64,000 nt of DNA, from contig NC_060020.1 in the NCBI RefSeq assembly GCF_021134715.1, positions 930,001-994,000 of the forward strand, written 5' to 3'. Source of the stretch: Daphnia pulex (Eukaryota; Arthropoda; Branchiopoda; Diplostraca; Daphniidae). Positions 1-11,815 of the stretch are shown in pieces. Positions within the stretch are counted from its first letter, which is position 1; every line of letters starts with the position of its first letter. The notes below the pieces were generated by a model. The model was not told where the DNA came from. It saw nothing but the letters and a program-made list of their open reading frames with translations, and ran no database searches. The position numbers and the translations under genes are program-made.

Positions 1-747
1 GGCCAAATGCTTTAGTACATATATAGTATGAGGTCTGGCTATTATCATCACGCAGATAACAAAGAATAATAATATCGGCTAAACGGGGGACTGCTGCTGC
101 ACTGCCGACACTGTTGAATTATTTGACAATCTAAATTTACCGTCTTTCTTTAAAAAGCATACAAATTTTTAAAAATTATTTTACGAAATTCTTCGGCATT
201 GGAATTTTTGAAACTACAGCGGTGTCAATTCAAAAATGGGGGATGTCCTTTTTTTACTGTTTTGTTTATAAGATAATTCCAAAGACATAAAGATAAAATT
301 GAAAAAAGCGATTTAAATAATGTAAAGTTCACGCGCGCCATCTGTAAGAATATTTTGAAGGTACTAGGAGAAATCTGGCGGTGCCGCCTTGAAACGGTTA
401 TCTATCGTTGATCGTCATGATAGGATAGACGAATTTGAAAATTCAAAAACCACCAGTAGACCAGTAGGCTGAAGTTGAAACAGAACGAATCTAATGTCTC
501 TACATGTTTTATTCAAAACCATCGTTTTATTATTTTAATTAAAAGTATGTGAAAATTATCAAGTTTTCATTATTATTGGTACACTATATTTAAGCTTGTG
601 TGTTTATTTCTTTTTTGTGTATTGAAGTAATATTGTATGGACAAAATGACAGGAGGCATGTATGCCCAAGACATTTTTTTCCCGTCGATTTACTTCTGTT
701 CTAAAAGAATTATTTGTATGTTTACAGGTCTTCTCTCAGTTTAAGCA
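1..747 (+). promoter_or_regulatory. Upstream region and 5' leader of the IQGAP gene
   Basis: No coding exon is supported here. A clear 3' splice site (TTTACAG ending at 727) lies 20 bases before the IQGAP start codon at 748. The leader is therefore split by an intron and the transcription start lies further upstream in this AT-rich stretch. I cannot place the donor or a core promoter with confidence. Confidence 0.45.
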
Positions 748-3700
748 ATGGAGAATTCAGCAATGTCATCTGACCCAGGTTTGTTGAAAATAGCACACAT
801 TTTACTTTATACCAAATGTTAGTCTAACATGTTTAAGGGGAACTTGGGTTTACAAATCATTCTTTAACTCACTTAACTTGGGCAGTTGCTCTTCAATCAT
901 AGCCTCAACATCTATTTTGTCCAGTTCTTTCTGGATGATGAAGGTAACTGGCTTCTCCATTGTTCGTAGGACTACACTTCTGAAACCGTTGATTAGGAAG
1001 TTGACAGCGAATTCAATGAGATAGTCCACTGATCCCGTCCCAGTTGAACGAGCCTGAAAAAGTTACAATTAAGTCTCATTCACTTAAATTAATCCCACAA
1101 AGGTTTTTTCATTACCTGAATGTTCCCCAAGTTGACTTGCAAAACTTCTAGCCTAGGTTTCTTTTGAACGTTGACTGGCTGACTCAAACCTATCTTGACG
1201 TCAAGGTGGTCAATTTGAAGGCTGATTTTACCTCTAGGTGCAAAAACTTTAAAGTCCAGCTGCCAATTGAAATGCCCCTTTAGACGTTGAGTAGCTGCTT
1301 GAGCTCCAACTACCAGGGATCCATTCTCAAAGTTGAAGATTACATCTCCAGTCCTAAACAACATAGCTGCAATATTTCGATTTGACATTTAATTCTAGAA
1401 GCGTTGTACCTGTGTATCGTGGAGAGCCCATGCAGCGTTCCATTGAAGATTTTCACAACAACCCCAGTTCCCAGAATGCTAGTGTATTCTGGGATTTCGA
1501 ACGGGTCCATTCCATTTTCTTGGATTTCTGCTCTTCCCATAGCCATTGCCATATCCAAGGGTGCCACCGAATCTGGCAGAATGTGATTCAGTTTCTTCAT
1601 CTGGCTGTTGACATTGGTTTGAACTTGATCGTTGATTTGACCAAGAATCAACGGTTTGATGGAATCAAAGATGAAAGTGCCAACCGAGTTGATAATTCCC
1701 TGCAATTAATATCGACGTTTTTGTGTTGGTCTCGTTTTAGAAAACAACAAAATTACCTGAAACAGACTACCGAAAAATCCCAAATTCTCGAATTTCATGG
1801 TTATGTCTTTAAAGCCAACATCGAAGGTAATGTTGGTAGCTTGCATGAGACCCTCAGAGTCGACGACTAATCCGGCGAATCCTTCGGCGTGAACGCGGAT
1901 TAGAGTGACGTTAAAGTCGCCTGATGAGGTACTGAACCAGGAGCTCATACGATATCGACCGACCACTTGCAGAGTGTCGAAAGTCATACCAATCCAAACC
2001 TTGGAAAACCAACCGAAAAGAAGCGTTTTTAAATATCTTTCAGACCATTTTTATCTAATTTAAGTAGAGTTTTTTACCTTCAAATCTTTGAGGTCGGTTC
2101 TGACGTAATTGATGCGAAACTGGGAGAGCTGCTGAAGTTCAGCTTCAGAGAATTTAATTTTTGCCGCTGGGAAATCGCCTTCGAAATCTGGAATGGGCAT
2201 GGGATCAGGGATGGGCACTCCCGGTATGCCGAGCGGATCATCTTGTTTGTAGTGTTCCAACAGCTGACGAATGCGCGCATCCAGACTCAATTCAATCTTT
2301 GTCCTATTCACTCACGAAAAGCGCACTGAAACTTTGCTGATGTGGTCACACTCTAAGTAAAACTTGAATATATAGACATTTCACTTACTCTTCGGGGAGG
2401 TCAGAGGTTTGAGTCGGTGGAGCTGTGCCTTGAGGAGCATCGGGTCCAATATCCTCAGGATCTCCTGGCTCGATTTCAGTTCCTGTGCCAAAAAAAAAAA
2501 ATTCAGATTTTCATTTTGAACCATTTGCTTGATCATTAAGTAACTTTTGAGGTTGTGTATTTTCCGCCACTATACTTACCCGAAGCGCAGAGAAAAACCA
2601 GGAAAAAAACGCTCAGCCACTTCATGACGCCAACAGAGTTCTACTGGCACAGGAAATAGAGCTGAAGTGAAATGAAAAGAGTCTCGAGGGGATTTTATTT
2701 TTATCTACGTTGATGCGTTGTTGACTAGACGATTTCCAGATGTGCTCCTATGGCTAGAGCAGTGTCAAATTTCACATTTCCCCCCGAGGCTTTTTTCACT
2801 CAATCACATCTACGTTTGGCGATTATTTTATGATATTTAACGTTTGCTACTTTTGTTTCTTATCATTTCAGATGGAATTCGCGTTTCTGCCGATCAGATG
2901 GACGAGAAGAGGCAGGAAAAAATCGCCTACGAGTATCTTTGCCGATTGGAGGAAACGAAGACATGGATCGAAATGTGCATTCGCGAACCTCTTCCCCAGT
3001 CTATTGAACTGGAAGAAGCTTTACGCAACGGAGTTTTTTTAGCCAAATTGGCCCATCGCTTTCAACCGCAGTCGGTGCCTCTGAAAAAGATCTACGACGC
3101 AGATCAAACACGCTACAGGGATGCCGGCCTAACTTTCAGACACACAGATAATATTAATCACTGGCTGGGAGCCATGTCCAGTCTGGGACTGCCATCTATT
3201 TTTCTGCCCGAGACAACGGTTGATTGATTTTCTTCCATCATCATCATTAATATGACCGATGCTAACAGTTCGTTTATTTTTTAAACAAAAACAGGATCTC
3301 TACGACAGGAAGAATATGCCCCGCGTCATATACAGCATCCACGCCCTTAGCCTGTACCTCTACAGATTGGGCAAAGCGCCACCCATGCCCAGCTTGTACG
3401 GAAAAGCCCAATTCTCGGACGAAGCTGTCAAATTGATGAGCCGGGAGCTCCAGCGCTACGGGTTAACTATGCCGCAGTTTGGTAAAATTGGAGGCATTTT
3501 AGCTGGTGAGCTGCCGATCGACGCTGCTGAACATCACGCTGCCATTATTGCCGTCAACAAAGCCACAGAAGACGGCCATTGCGATTTAATGATTCAAGCC
3601 ATGGGGCATCCAGCAGCCCAATTGCGCGACATTGATCCCAGCCTGGCTGACCTCTACTTGCAATCTCTCATCGACGCTCTTGATGAGAAGAAACAATCGT

Positions 3701-6700
3701 CCCGCGAACGAAGCCTCAACAGCGACTTTACCGCCGATGTTTACGACGAGCTCTTGACTGGATCGGAGATTCAGTGTCAGCTGGATTCTGTCAACGAGTT
3801 TTCGGCCTTGGAGAAAATCGCCATGTCAGTTGAGAGTCGCGACACCGTTCGCATGATGACGGCGCTGGCGCACCCAATTCTCGGAATCAAACGGCTTAAC
3901 CCAGATTACTGCCACGCTTACTTGAAAGCTCTGCACGTCGCCATTTGCGGTGACAAAGGGATCGAACTCTGCGACGTTCAAGCGCTGATTAATCAGGTCA
4001 ATCATGAAAGAGAATCTGTTCTCGAGCGTCAGAAGTACGTCAATGCCGTCAACCAGTCGCTGGAAGGTTCTGACCCGAACCGCACCCTTCGAATTTTACG
4101 TCAACTACTTGACACTGAACCCATGTCCGAACTGGTGGTGCTCGAGTTCGCCGCTGCACTTTATCACGAGGAAATGAACAACTTCCGCTCCGTCACTGAA
4201 GAAGATCTCAGCTTCGAGATGATTTGCGGCGCCATTCGCACATTAACGCAAGTGGCTCAAGTCACGCAAGCCGTCGACGGTCGGAATGTGACTGAGCTGC
4301 TCTTCGTATTGGAGGAACCTATGCTCAGCTTTGAATGCCTCAATACAAGCCTCACGGAATCCTACATGGCGGCGCTAACGGATCTACGCCGCGGAAAGGT
4401 CCGCCGGGGAGATTTCTGCACAGTGCTGACGCACAATGAGATCCAGTCATGCATCCTGAAAGTGAACGAAGATGCGGAGCGTGGTGATATCGCCCAGTCG
4501 ATTCAACGGGCCGTAGATGGCGGAGACGCGATCCAGTTGGCCGTCCTTCTCGGTTCTACTGGTCTAACTGATCAGGATCCCATCGAGGAACAGGCTCCAC
4601 TCTATTTGAGGCTTCTAAAGACGTTGAGCGAAGCCAAAAGGCGAAGACAAGACTCTGATGCCTTCTTGTCGATGGAAGACGTCGAAGAAATGCTGCGTAG
4701 ATCGCGCGAGTTGGCCACCGAAGCTGAGGAAGTCTGCCTGGTCGTGACTGGCCTCAACAATTTGCGCGATCCAGCCGGATTCGTTGATACTTTAAACTCA
4801 CCTTACATCAACCTTCCCGATTTGAGTCGCTCACAATTTCAGACGTGCACCAAGCGATTGGGCACTCGAATTCGAGGCATTCGGATTGACCAATTGCCGC
4901 CTTCCAAAGCCTGGGTGATGCATCGATTGGAGCAAGGGATTCCCGTTTACCTCAACGCCAAATCGCAAGAGATTAGCTGGGAAAAGCCTCGCGACTATTC
5001 CGACTCTGGATTGGTTGGGCTTCGTGAATTCGAAGACTTGGTCCTGTCGGTAGTCCAAGACGATGATATGGAACCCTTAATCATCAGACTGCAAGCTTGC
5101 GCTAGAGGATTCCTGGTGCGGGAAAAGATCGCCTTCCGTTTACATCATTTTCACAATAACGTCAGTTCGGTCATCAAAATCCAGGTTTGATTTTTGGTTG
5201 TTGTTGTAAAGAAGCATTCAAATTAATGAGTATTTATTCATTCCAGTCTTGGTGGCGTAGTGTCGTGGAACAGCAGCGCTATCGACAGTTGCAGCAACGC
5301 CAACAAGAAGAGTGGCAACGACAGCCGCAACGTCGAGATTTTAAGTATTTTTCACAATTTGTCGACGACATTGTTTTGATTCAAGCGTGCTGGAGACGCT
5401 GGTTGGCCCTACGGGCATATCGATCCATCAAGCGTGGGGATATGCCACTGTGTACGTTGCGTCGTTTCCTTCATCTGCTGGACATCGGCCAGGTAAACAA
5501 TCAATTTGAATAACTCATAACAGACAAACTAATAATATCTTGATTTTTTTAAAAAATAAAGCGTGATTATGATGAAGAGATGCAAGTTCAGCTACTAAAG
5601 AGTGACGTCGTGCAAACTATTCGTCGGAATAAACAGCTCGAAAAGGATCTCAATACGATGGATATTAAAATCGGGCTTCTGGTTAAGAATCAAATCGCCC
5701 TGCAGGAAGTGGTAGCACACGGCCATAAACTTCGTAAGTTTCGAGTACGGAAAGATTTATTGTGACATTCCATTATTTTTCTTTGATTATCTCATAGGAA
5801 AACATGTGAACAAAGCAGCTGAACAGCAGGAAAGGAGCTCTGAGAATCACCATTTTACTCGACCTGGCATTGAATTACTCTCGCTGACCAAAACGGGCCG
5901 TCATAAGCTAGAAGCCTATCAGCACCTCTTTTATCTTTTGCAAACTGAGCCACGTTATTTGTCTAAATTACTCTTCCTGCAGCCACAAAAGATGCCCGAA
6001 ACCATGATCTTGTCGCTATACAACTACGGCTCGAACTTGCGTGAAGAATATTTGCTCTTGAAGTTGTTCAAATGTGCGCTAGAAGAAGAGGTCCGTCACA
6101 AAGTAGACAACCTGAGCGACATTTCCACCGGCAATCCACTGGTCATCAAGCTCATCCTTCAGCTAAGCCGACAGGGTCACCGCGTCGGCCAACTGCGAGA
6201 ATTACTTGGTCCTATTGTTGAAAGGATTCTCAAAGAAAACATTTTCATCAATCTCAGTCCAGTGGAAATTTACAAGTTGTGGATCAACCAGTTGGAGAGT
6301 GCGTCAGGAGAACCTTGTGGAATGCCTTACGAAATTAGTGCCGAAGATGCCCTGAAACAACCCGAAGTTCAACGCCGCTTGAAAACTAATATCGAATTCC
6401 TTAAGGCTGCAACCACCCTTTTTTTGGAACAAATCACCTACTCCATTCGTAATATTCCGTACGGCATGCTCTATGTGGCTAAAGTGTTGGCTAGAGCGTT
6501 ACGAAACAAGTTCCCGTTGGTTCCTGAAAAAGACGTCCTCAAAGTCATTGGTAAAAACATTGCCACCGACATTTTGTAGTGAAGATTTTTAATCAAATTA
6601 TTTTTATTTACAGGTAATTTGGTCTATTATCGGTACATCAACCCAACCATCGTCTCGCCAGACGCTTTCGACATCATCTCGGTGTCGCCAACGCAAGTTT

Positions 6701-8243
6701 TGACGACGGATCAGCGACGCAATTTGGGCAATGTGAGTTAATAGATTTTTTATTTCATCAAAGTTTAACATTTTCATTGTGAAACATTAAAAAAATTTTA
6801 TTTTGAAACATTAAAAAAAATCTAGATCGCCAAAATGCTGCAATTTGCTGCTTCTAAGAAAGGATTTGCGGAAGAGTCGCCTCATTTAATGTGCCTCAAC
6901 CCTTTTATTATCGAGTGTCACGAGAAGTTTAAAGCTTTCTTCAAGGGATGCATCCAAGTAGAGGAGCCTGAAGTGGAATTTGGCATGGATCAGTACAGCG
7001 AAGCAACTCTGATCACCAAACCAACCGTTTGCATGTCGCTTCAAGAGGTTGCAAACATTCACCAGTGCTTGGTCGAGTATGAAGAGGCTTTAGCACCTGA
7101 GCCTGAAGATCCACTACACCAGATTCTCGACGATTTCGGCAGCGGTGATCAGCGCAACCATCCGTCTATCCAGTACCTCTTGGCCGGAGAAAGCAAAGAG
7201 AATGTTGGAACTTTCCAGGATTTGAATGAAGTGGCCAAGACGGAAATTTTCCTGACGCTCACCAACAAATTTGAAATGTCCGTGTCGGCCCAAGAGGAGA
7301 AGAACCAGAAGCTTTTTGTGGCCACGAAACAAATGCTCGTTTCCATCTTGCGCTGCTGTCACGGAGATAACCTGAAAGAGATCATTATCCGGCCAGCATC
7401 GATCGATGAGCAAGCCGTTTATACGCAGTTCTGCCGACAACAAATGCAATCCGAACAAAACAGTTCACGCTTTGTATCTCGGGTCGTCTCCAACACCGAC
7501 ACCACCGAAACGGTGCTCAATTCCCTGAAGATGAGGGTTTCACGGAATTTGCGGAAACTGGAACAGGTCGGCCTCGTCGCCAGCTCGGATAGCTACGCGG
7601 TTTTGGTGGCCGCTTTAGCGCGAGACGTTGTCACTTTGCGAACTCATCGCCGTGCTCGTTCCCAGGAACTTGACCGACTTTTATCCACCAAGAGGCTGCT
7701 AGACGAGAAAACTAAATTCCACGAAGAGCAAGTTAATTCGTACCAAGAATATTTGGAAACGTGTCTAAAGAACTTGACGCTGGGCAAAAATCAGAAGCGT
7801 ATCCTCCAGCACCGAGCCGAAGGCAACCATCTACAATTGGCTAACGCCCTCAAGTCTCGAACAATGCTGCACTATTCAGCCACCAAACTGCACCAGAAGG
7901 GCATTTTAATCGACATCGAAGGTTTGCCACATGCCCATTTCAAGTCGACCTTCTTCGATATATCCCCTGCCGTCGAATCCGGTGTCTTTGACGTCACGGC
8001 CAAATTTATGGGTGTCAGTGTCGAAAAAGTTCAACTCAACATCCAGGTATCAAATTTCGATCGACCCAGCCAATTAATTTTATACATCATTCATTCGTGT
8101 TTTCTTTCCCTTAGGATTTGCTTCAAATGCAGTTTGAGGGCGTTACAGTTCTCAATATCTTTAAGAAGGCGAAAATCAACGTTAATCTCCTCATCTTTCT
8201 TCTAAATTCGAAATTTTATGGGAAAACGCTGAAAAAGAAGTAA
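748..8243 (+). CDS. IQGAP1: IQGAP family scaffold protein (Ras GTPase-activating-like protein)
   Basis: Nine coding exons: 748-778, 2872-3218, 3295-5184, 5247-5492, 5562-5733, 5798-6550, 6614-6732, 6826-8046 and 8115-8243. They sum to 1,636 codons (1,635 aa), close to vertebrate IQGAP1 at about 1,657. The family links Cdc42/Rac, calmodulin, actin and microtubule tips at the cell cortex. Seen in order: a calponin-homology domain at about residues 30-145 (AYEYLCRLEETKTW, FRHTDNINHW); IQGAP-specific repeats to about 640; a WW-like segment near 660-695; three IQ motifs from about 720 (LQACARGFLVR, IKIQSWWR, IQACWRRW); a RasGAP-related domain from about 925 (LYNYGSNLREEYLLLKLF); and the RGC_C domain to the end. 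The arginine-finger position carries Ser, so GAP activity is not expected, as in other IQGAPs. The ATG at 748 joins exon 2 in frame. Intron 1 (about 2.1 kb) contains another gene on the opposite strand. Which vertebrate paralogue it matches best was not resolved. Confidence 0.95.
850..2625 (-). CDS. Secreted TULIP-fold protein, JHBP / mite group-7 allergen-like
   Basis: Seven exons on the minus strand: 2580-2625, 2389-2482, 2078-2303, 1757-1999, 1410-1699, 1116-1353 and 850-1053. They sum to 447 codons (446 aa). The protein starts with a signal peptide (MKWLSVFFLVFLCAS), then an acidic Pro-rich linker, then a segment with DPLGIPGVPIPDPMPIPDF, typical of arthropod group-7-allergen-like proteins. 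The body alternates amphipathic strands and helices. A helix of the type LGQINDQVQTNVNSQMKKL occurs mid-protein and a similar one at the C terminus (KPVTFIIQKELDKI), suggesting two TULIP halves. Several N-glycosylation sequons are present (NVT, NIT, NGT, NGS). Members of this superfamily bind lipids or hydrophobic hormones outside cells; the ligand here is unknown. The gene lies wholly inside IQGAP intron 1 on the opposite strand. The gene model is firm, the family name less so. Confidence 0.8.
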
Positions 8244-9002
8244 AATTTCGGCAACTAAACTTGTATAGCCTTTCATGAAATCCTCGTTCCAATTTATCCT
8301 CCTTTTTCCTGCTGGGAAACAGTTAATTTCCAACATGTTGTTATGCTTATATTTCCTTGATCTTAACCGGGTATGGATTATCTATATTATATAGTAGTCC
8401 GGTGATTGTAATTGGTTTCCTCGGCCATTTCCATCAATTCGTCTATGTATACACAATATATTCAATCATGAAATTACTTTGTTTTCATTCTCCTTTCTTT
8501 GTATGTTTTGTGCTACATTATATAATTATTTGGCCTTATCCTAGCAGTGATTGGATGGTTATCTCGACGCGCCTTCACAAGGGAAAACGGCGGAAATGTG
8601 ATAGCTGGTTTGTTTTTCTTGTGAAAAGTCGCGCGCGTCACAGCGTGATCGAATTCTCTTGAACTTGAGTCGACCTTTTCGTATGTGAGGAATGAGATCT
8701 GTGTTGGTAGGCAAAACGTCTGGGTGGGTAGATCCCATGAGCGCAAAAATAAAAAAAAATGTAAAATAATTTAAATTGACTTGCTTCCAACCGAGGATGC
8801 ATCAGTGAATGCGTATCGCTCATTGCGTTTAGTCGAAAAAACAACCCTTAGGCCTATATCTTATCTCTTTGGAGCTTTAATTGAACATCTTTATTCTTGC
8901 TTCTGGGGGTCCACTCCCTCTTTCTCTCCAACTAAATTGCTTATTTTTTTTTACAAACACTTGGACTCTTCCACCTGTTAGACATGTATTAATACAGTTG
9001 AA
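8244..9002. other. Intergenic: IQGAP 3' UTR and P450 upstream region
   Basis: No gene is supported. The stretch holds the 3' end of IQGAP and the AT-rich promoter region of the P450 gene. An A-rich run with AATAAA-like sequences near 8746-8770 could serve as a polyadenylation signal. Open frames here lack recognisable content. Confidence 0.5.
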
Positions 9003-11398
9003 ATGGGAGTTTTGAAGAAACTGCAGCGATTTATCATTTTGATCGTACTTCACACACAACGTGTGGTGAGCAAATACTTTATTCTATGGTCATTCAAAAT
9101 TTTTCTGCCAGAAGCAGAAGACAACAAATTTTTTTTAAACGATGGTAAGAAAACAATCAATCTCTTATTATTTTTATTGTGGAAAACGGTGATCGGCAAA
9201 AGAATAATTCAAACCAGTTCATTATTAATACCTACACTTTTAATAACATTTTTAGGAGATGTATTACCAGCCAAACCTTTCTCTCAAATTCCTGGCCCAT
9301 TACATGTACCCCTTTTTGGAAGTCAATGGCTCTATTCTTGGATTGGACCCTATTTCCTTGATAAATTGCACTTAGCAAATGAAGGCAAGTACTTTAAAGT
9401 TAAGAGAAATGCTGTGCTGTTAAATTGTACCTGTCATGTTGTTTCTGTGTTTCATCTCTGGTTATATTATTTAGACAAATATAGGAAATATGGTCCAGTT
9501 GTTAAAGAGCACTTCCTGTGGAACTTCCCTATTATTCATCTGTATGACAAACATGATATTGAAAGTGTTTTAAAGTATCCTAGCAAATATCCAATAAGAC
9601 CTGGGCTGGAAGCCCAAATTTTTTACAGAAAATCTCGTCCAGATAGGTACAAAAGTGAGTGTAAAATTAGGTTTAGTAGATAATAACATTTTTACATGTA
9701 ATTTTAAAACATATTTTGTTTAATTACAGGTGCTGGAATGGTCAATGTGTAAGTATCTTTTAGCCAATCTATATGCAATAGTTATTAGACGCATCATAGT
9801 TGCTGTTTAAAGTTGAATGACCTGTGGATGTCAATGATCTTTGCATGATTGCATGGTTTGCCTTTGAACCCCTAAGAAAGCTTTTAAAAGTATTTCTTTA
9901 TTTTATTTTATTTTTTTACAGCCAAGGATTTGAATGGCAACATTTGAGAAGCAAACTAACAACCCAGCTGGCCAGTACAGCCCTTGGAGATCACACTATA
10001 AAGCAATTGTGCATCATATCAGATGAGCTCATAGAAAAAATTCAAGAAGAACGCGTTGAAAACATTGTGGATGGCTTTGAAAAAGTCATCTACCGCTGTG
10101 GACTAGAAGGTAATATTGGTGCACCAAAAGCGCAATTAACCGTTCTTGATTTAATGATACGTGCAATAATATTTTCCCACAAAAGTTATTTTTGCCATTT
10201 TGTTTGGCCGGAGACTGGGCGCTTTAAACAAGAGCTCGATCCCATCGATTGCTGAGCGTTTAATGTTTGCGACGGAAAATCTGTTTGAGGTGTCGCATGA
10301 AACCATGTACGGACTTCCTTGGTGGAAGTTGTTTCCCACAAAATCCTATAAAAAATTAGCTGAATGTGAAGACACCATTTATGAGTAAACATCAAGAGCC
10401 ATATGTTATTAACACCCGTGGCCTAAAATTCATTGTTCTGTTATTTCGTTTTGAAAGCGTATTCACAGATTTGGTCAATGAAGCCCTTAGTGATGACGAA
10501 AATACCGAAATCCAGTCGCCGGTTCTGAATCAAATTTTGACTGCTGAAGGTGTTGACATTCGTGATAAAATAGTCGCCCTTATCGATCTTGTCGCTGCGG
10601 GAATTGAAACGGTACATATTTCAAGTACTTTAATAATAATTCATAATTAAAACATTTATCAAGACGGGCAATGCTACCTTGTTTCTTCTACACAACATTG
10701 TGAGCAACCCAGAAGTAAAAGCCCGCGTGTACGAAGAGCTTGACCGAGTTCTTTATTCTTCGCACGTCACGATAACTCCACAACTTCTGCTAGAGTTAAA
10801 ATACCTTAAAGCTTGCGTCACAGAAAGTTTGAGGTAGCAGCAAATTTTCACTTCCCGATCTCTCTTATTACTAACGACGTTTCCAATCATAGACTAACAC
10901 CCGTAGCTCCTAACGTGGCGCGTATTTTAGAGAAATCGTTTACTTTCCAAGGCTATAATGTTCCAGTCGGAGTAAGTTTACTGACTTTCAGCTTCTCGTC
11001 GGTCACATTTTCTATTTGAATTTTGTTTAGGCGATGGTGATATGCGAAACTTGGGTTGCTAGTCTTCAGGATGAAAATTATCCGGATGCGAAACGCTTCA
11101 TTCCCGAACGCTGGCTTGATGCTGACAAAGTCAATCACCACCCGTTTCTTGCAGTTCCATTTGGTGTCGGCCGAAGGATGTGTCCAGGAAAGAGAATTGC
11201 AGAACACGAAATGTTGATCATCACTGCAAAAGTACAATTTGCTTCAACTTGCATTTTATTGACCTAAGAATTTCTTACGTTTCTGTCTAGCTACTACAAA
11301 CTTTTGACATGAGCTTTCAAAAGCCTTTAGAGCAAGTTTACAAATTTCTTATCTCTCCGAAGGGACCGATAAGAGCTACACTCCAAGACAGACCCTGA
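9003..11398 (+). CDS. CYP314A1: Mitochondrial-clan cytochrome P450, probable CYP314A1 (shade, ecdysone 20-hydroxylase)
   Basis: Eleven exons: 9003-9144, 9256-9384, 9475-9654, 9730-9748, 9922-10109, 10186-10384, 10458-10611, 10664-10833, 10893-10971, 11031-11231 and 11291-11398. They sum to 523 codons (522 aa). Seen: a basic hydrophobic N terminus; the Pro-rich hinge QIPGP; the I-helix AAGIETTGNATLF; an ESLR K-helix; PERW; and the heme-binding loop PFGVGRRMCPGKRIAE with the axial Cys. The tracts LKYPSKYPIRP, SRPDRYKSAGMVN and GRRLGAL fit shade (CYP314A1), which converts ecdysone to the moulting hormone 20-hydroxyecdysone. This is better than the fit to CYP302A1 or CYP315A1, judged from memory of those families. 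Exon 4 is only 19 bases long and intron 2 starts with GC rather than GT. Membership of the P450 superfamily is certain; the subfamily is an inference. Confidence 0.85.
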
Positions 11399-11815
11399 AA
11401 TTTATGATACATATTTCGAATCACTTTTTATTCATGACCTTAAATTTTTCATGACCTTAAATTTCTTTTAATATTGAAATACACTTGAACGTATGAAAAC
11501 CGATTTTTCGAAGATTTTTTCAAACAGAACTGGAAAAATGTTGCCTAATAGCGCAGCCAACAGTTTTTGGTTGCTGAAACCTATTAGTGGTTTTCCATTT
11601 TTGTGCACCGCGAAAGAGTCCACGTAATAGTTGTTCATTCTCCGCGGACTAAAGTCCACTGTTTACCCAATACCTCCACATATGTGTTTATTTTATGCTG
11701 ACGTGTATTAAAGTAAAGTAAACGTAGCTGTCATTCGTTGTAAGATACGACCTTCGGGTATTTCCGTAATTGGTCGGCAAACGTTGAGGCGCACAGTCTC
11801 CTGCCTTTCTTTAAA
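11399..11815. other. Intergenic: P450 3' end and nucleobindin promoter region
   Basis: No coding exon is supported. An open frame on the minus strand at 11468-11659 has no recognisable content. The 3' end of the P450 transcript and the promoter of the next gene must both lie within these roughly 400 bases. Confidence 0.5.

Noticed and set aside
1382-1870. Plus-strand 162-codon open frame inside the TULIP-like gene
   Set aside because: Antisense to two well-supported exons and their intron, with no recognisable content.
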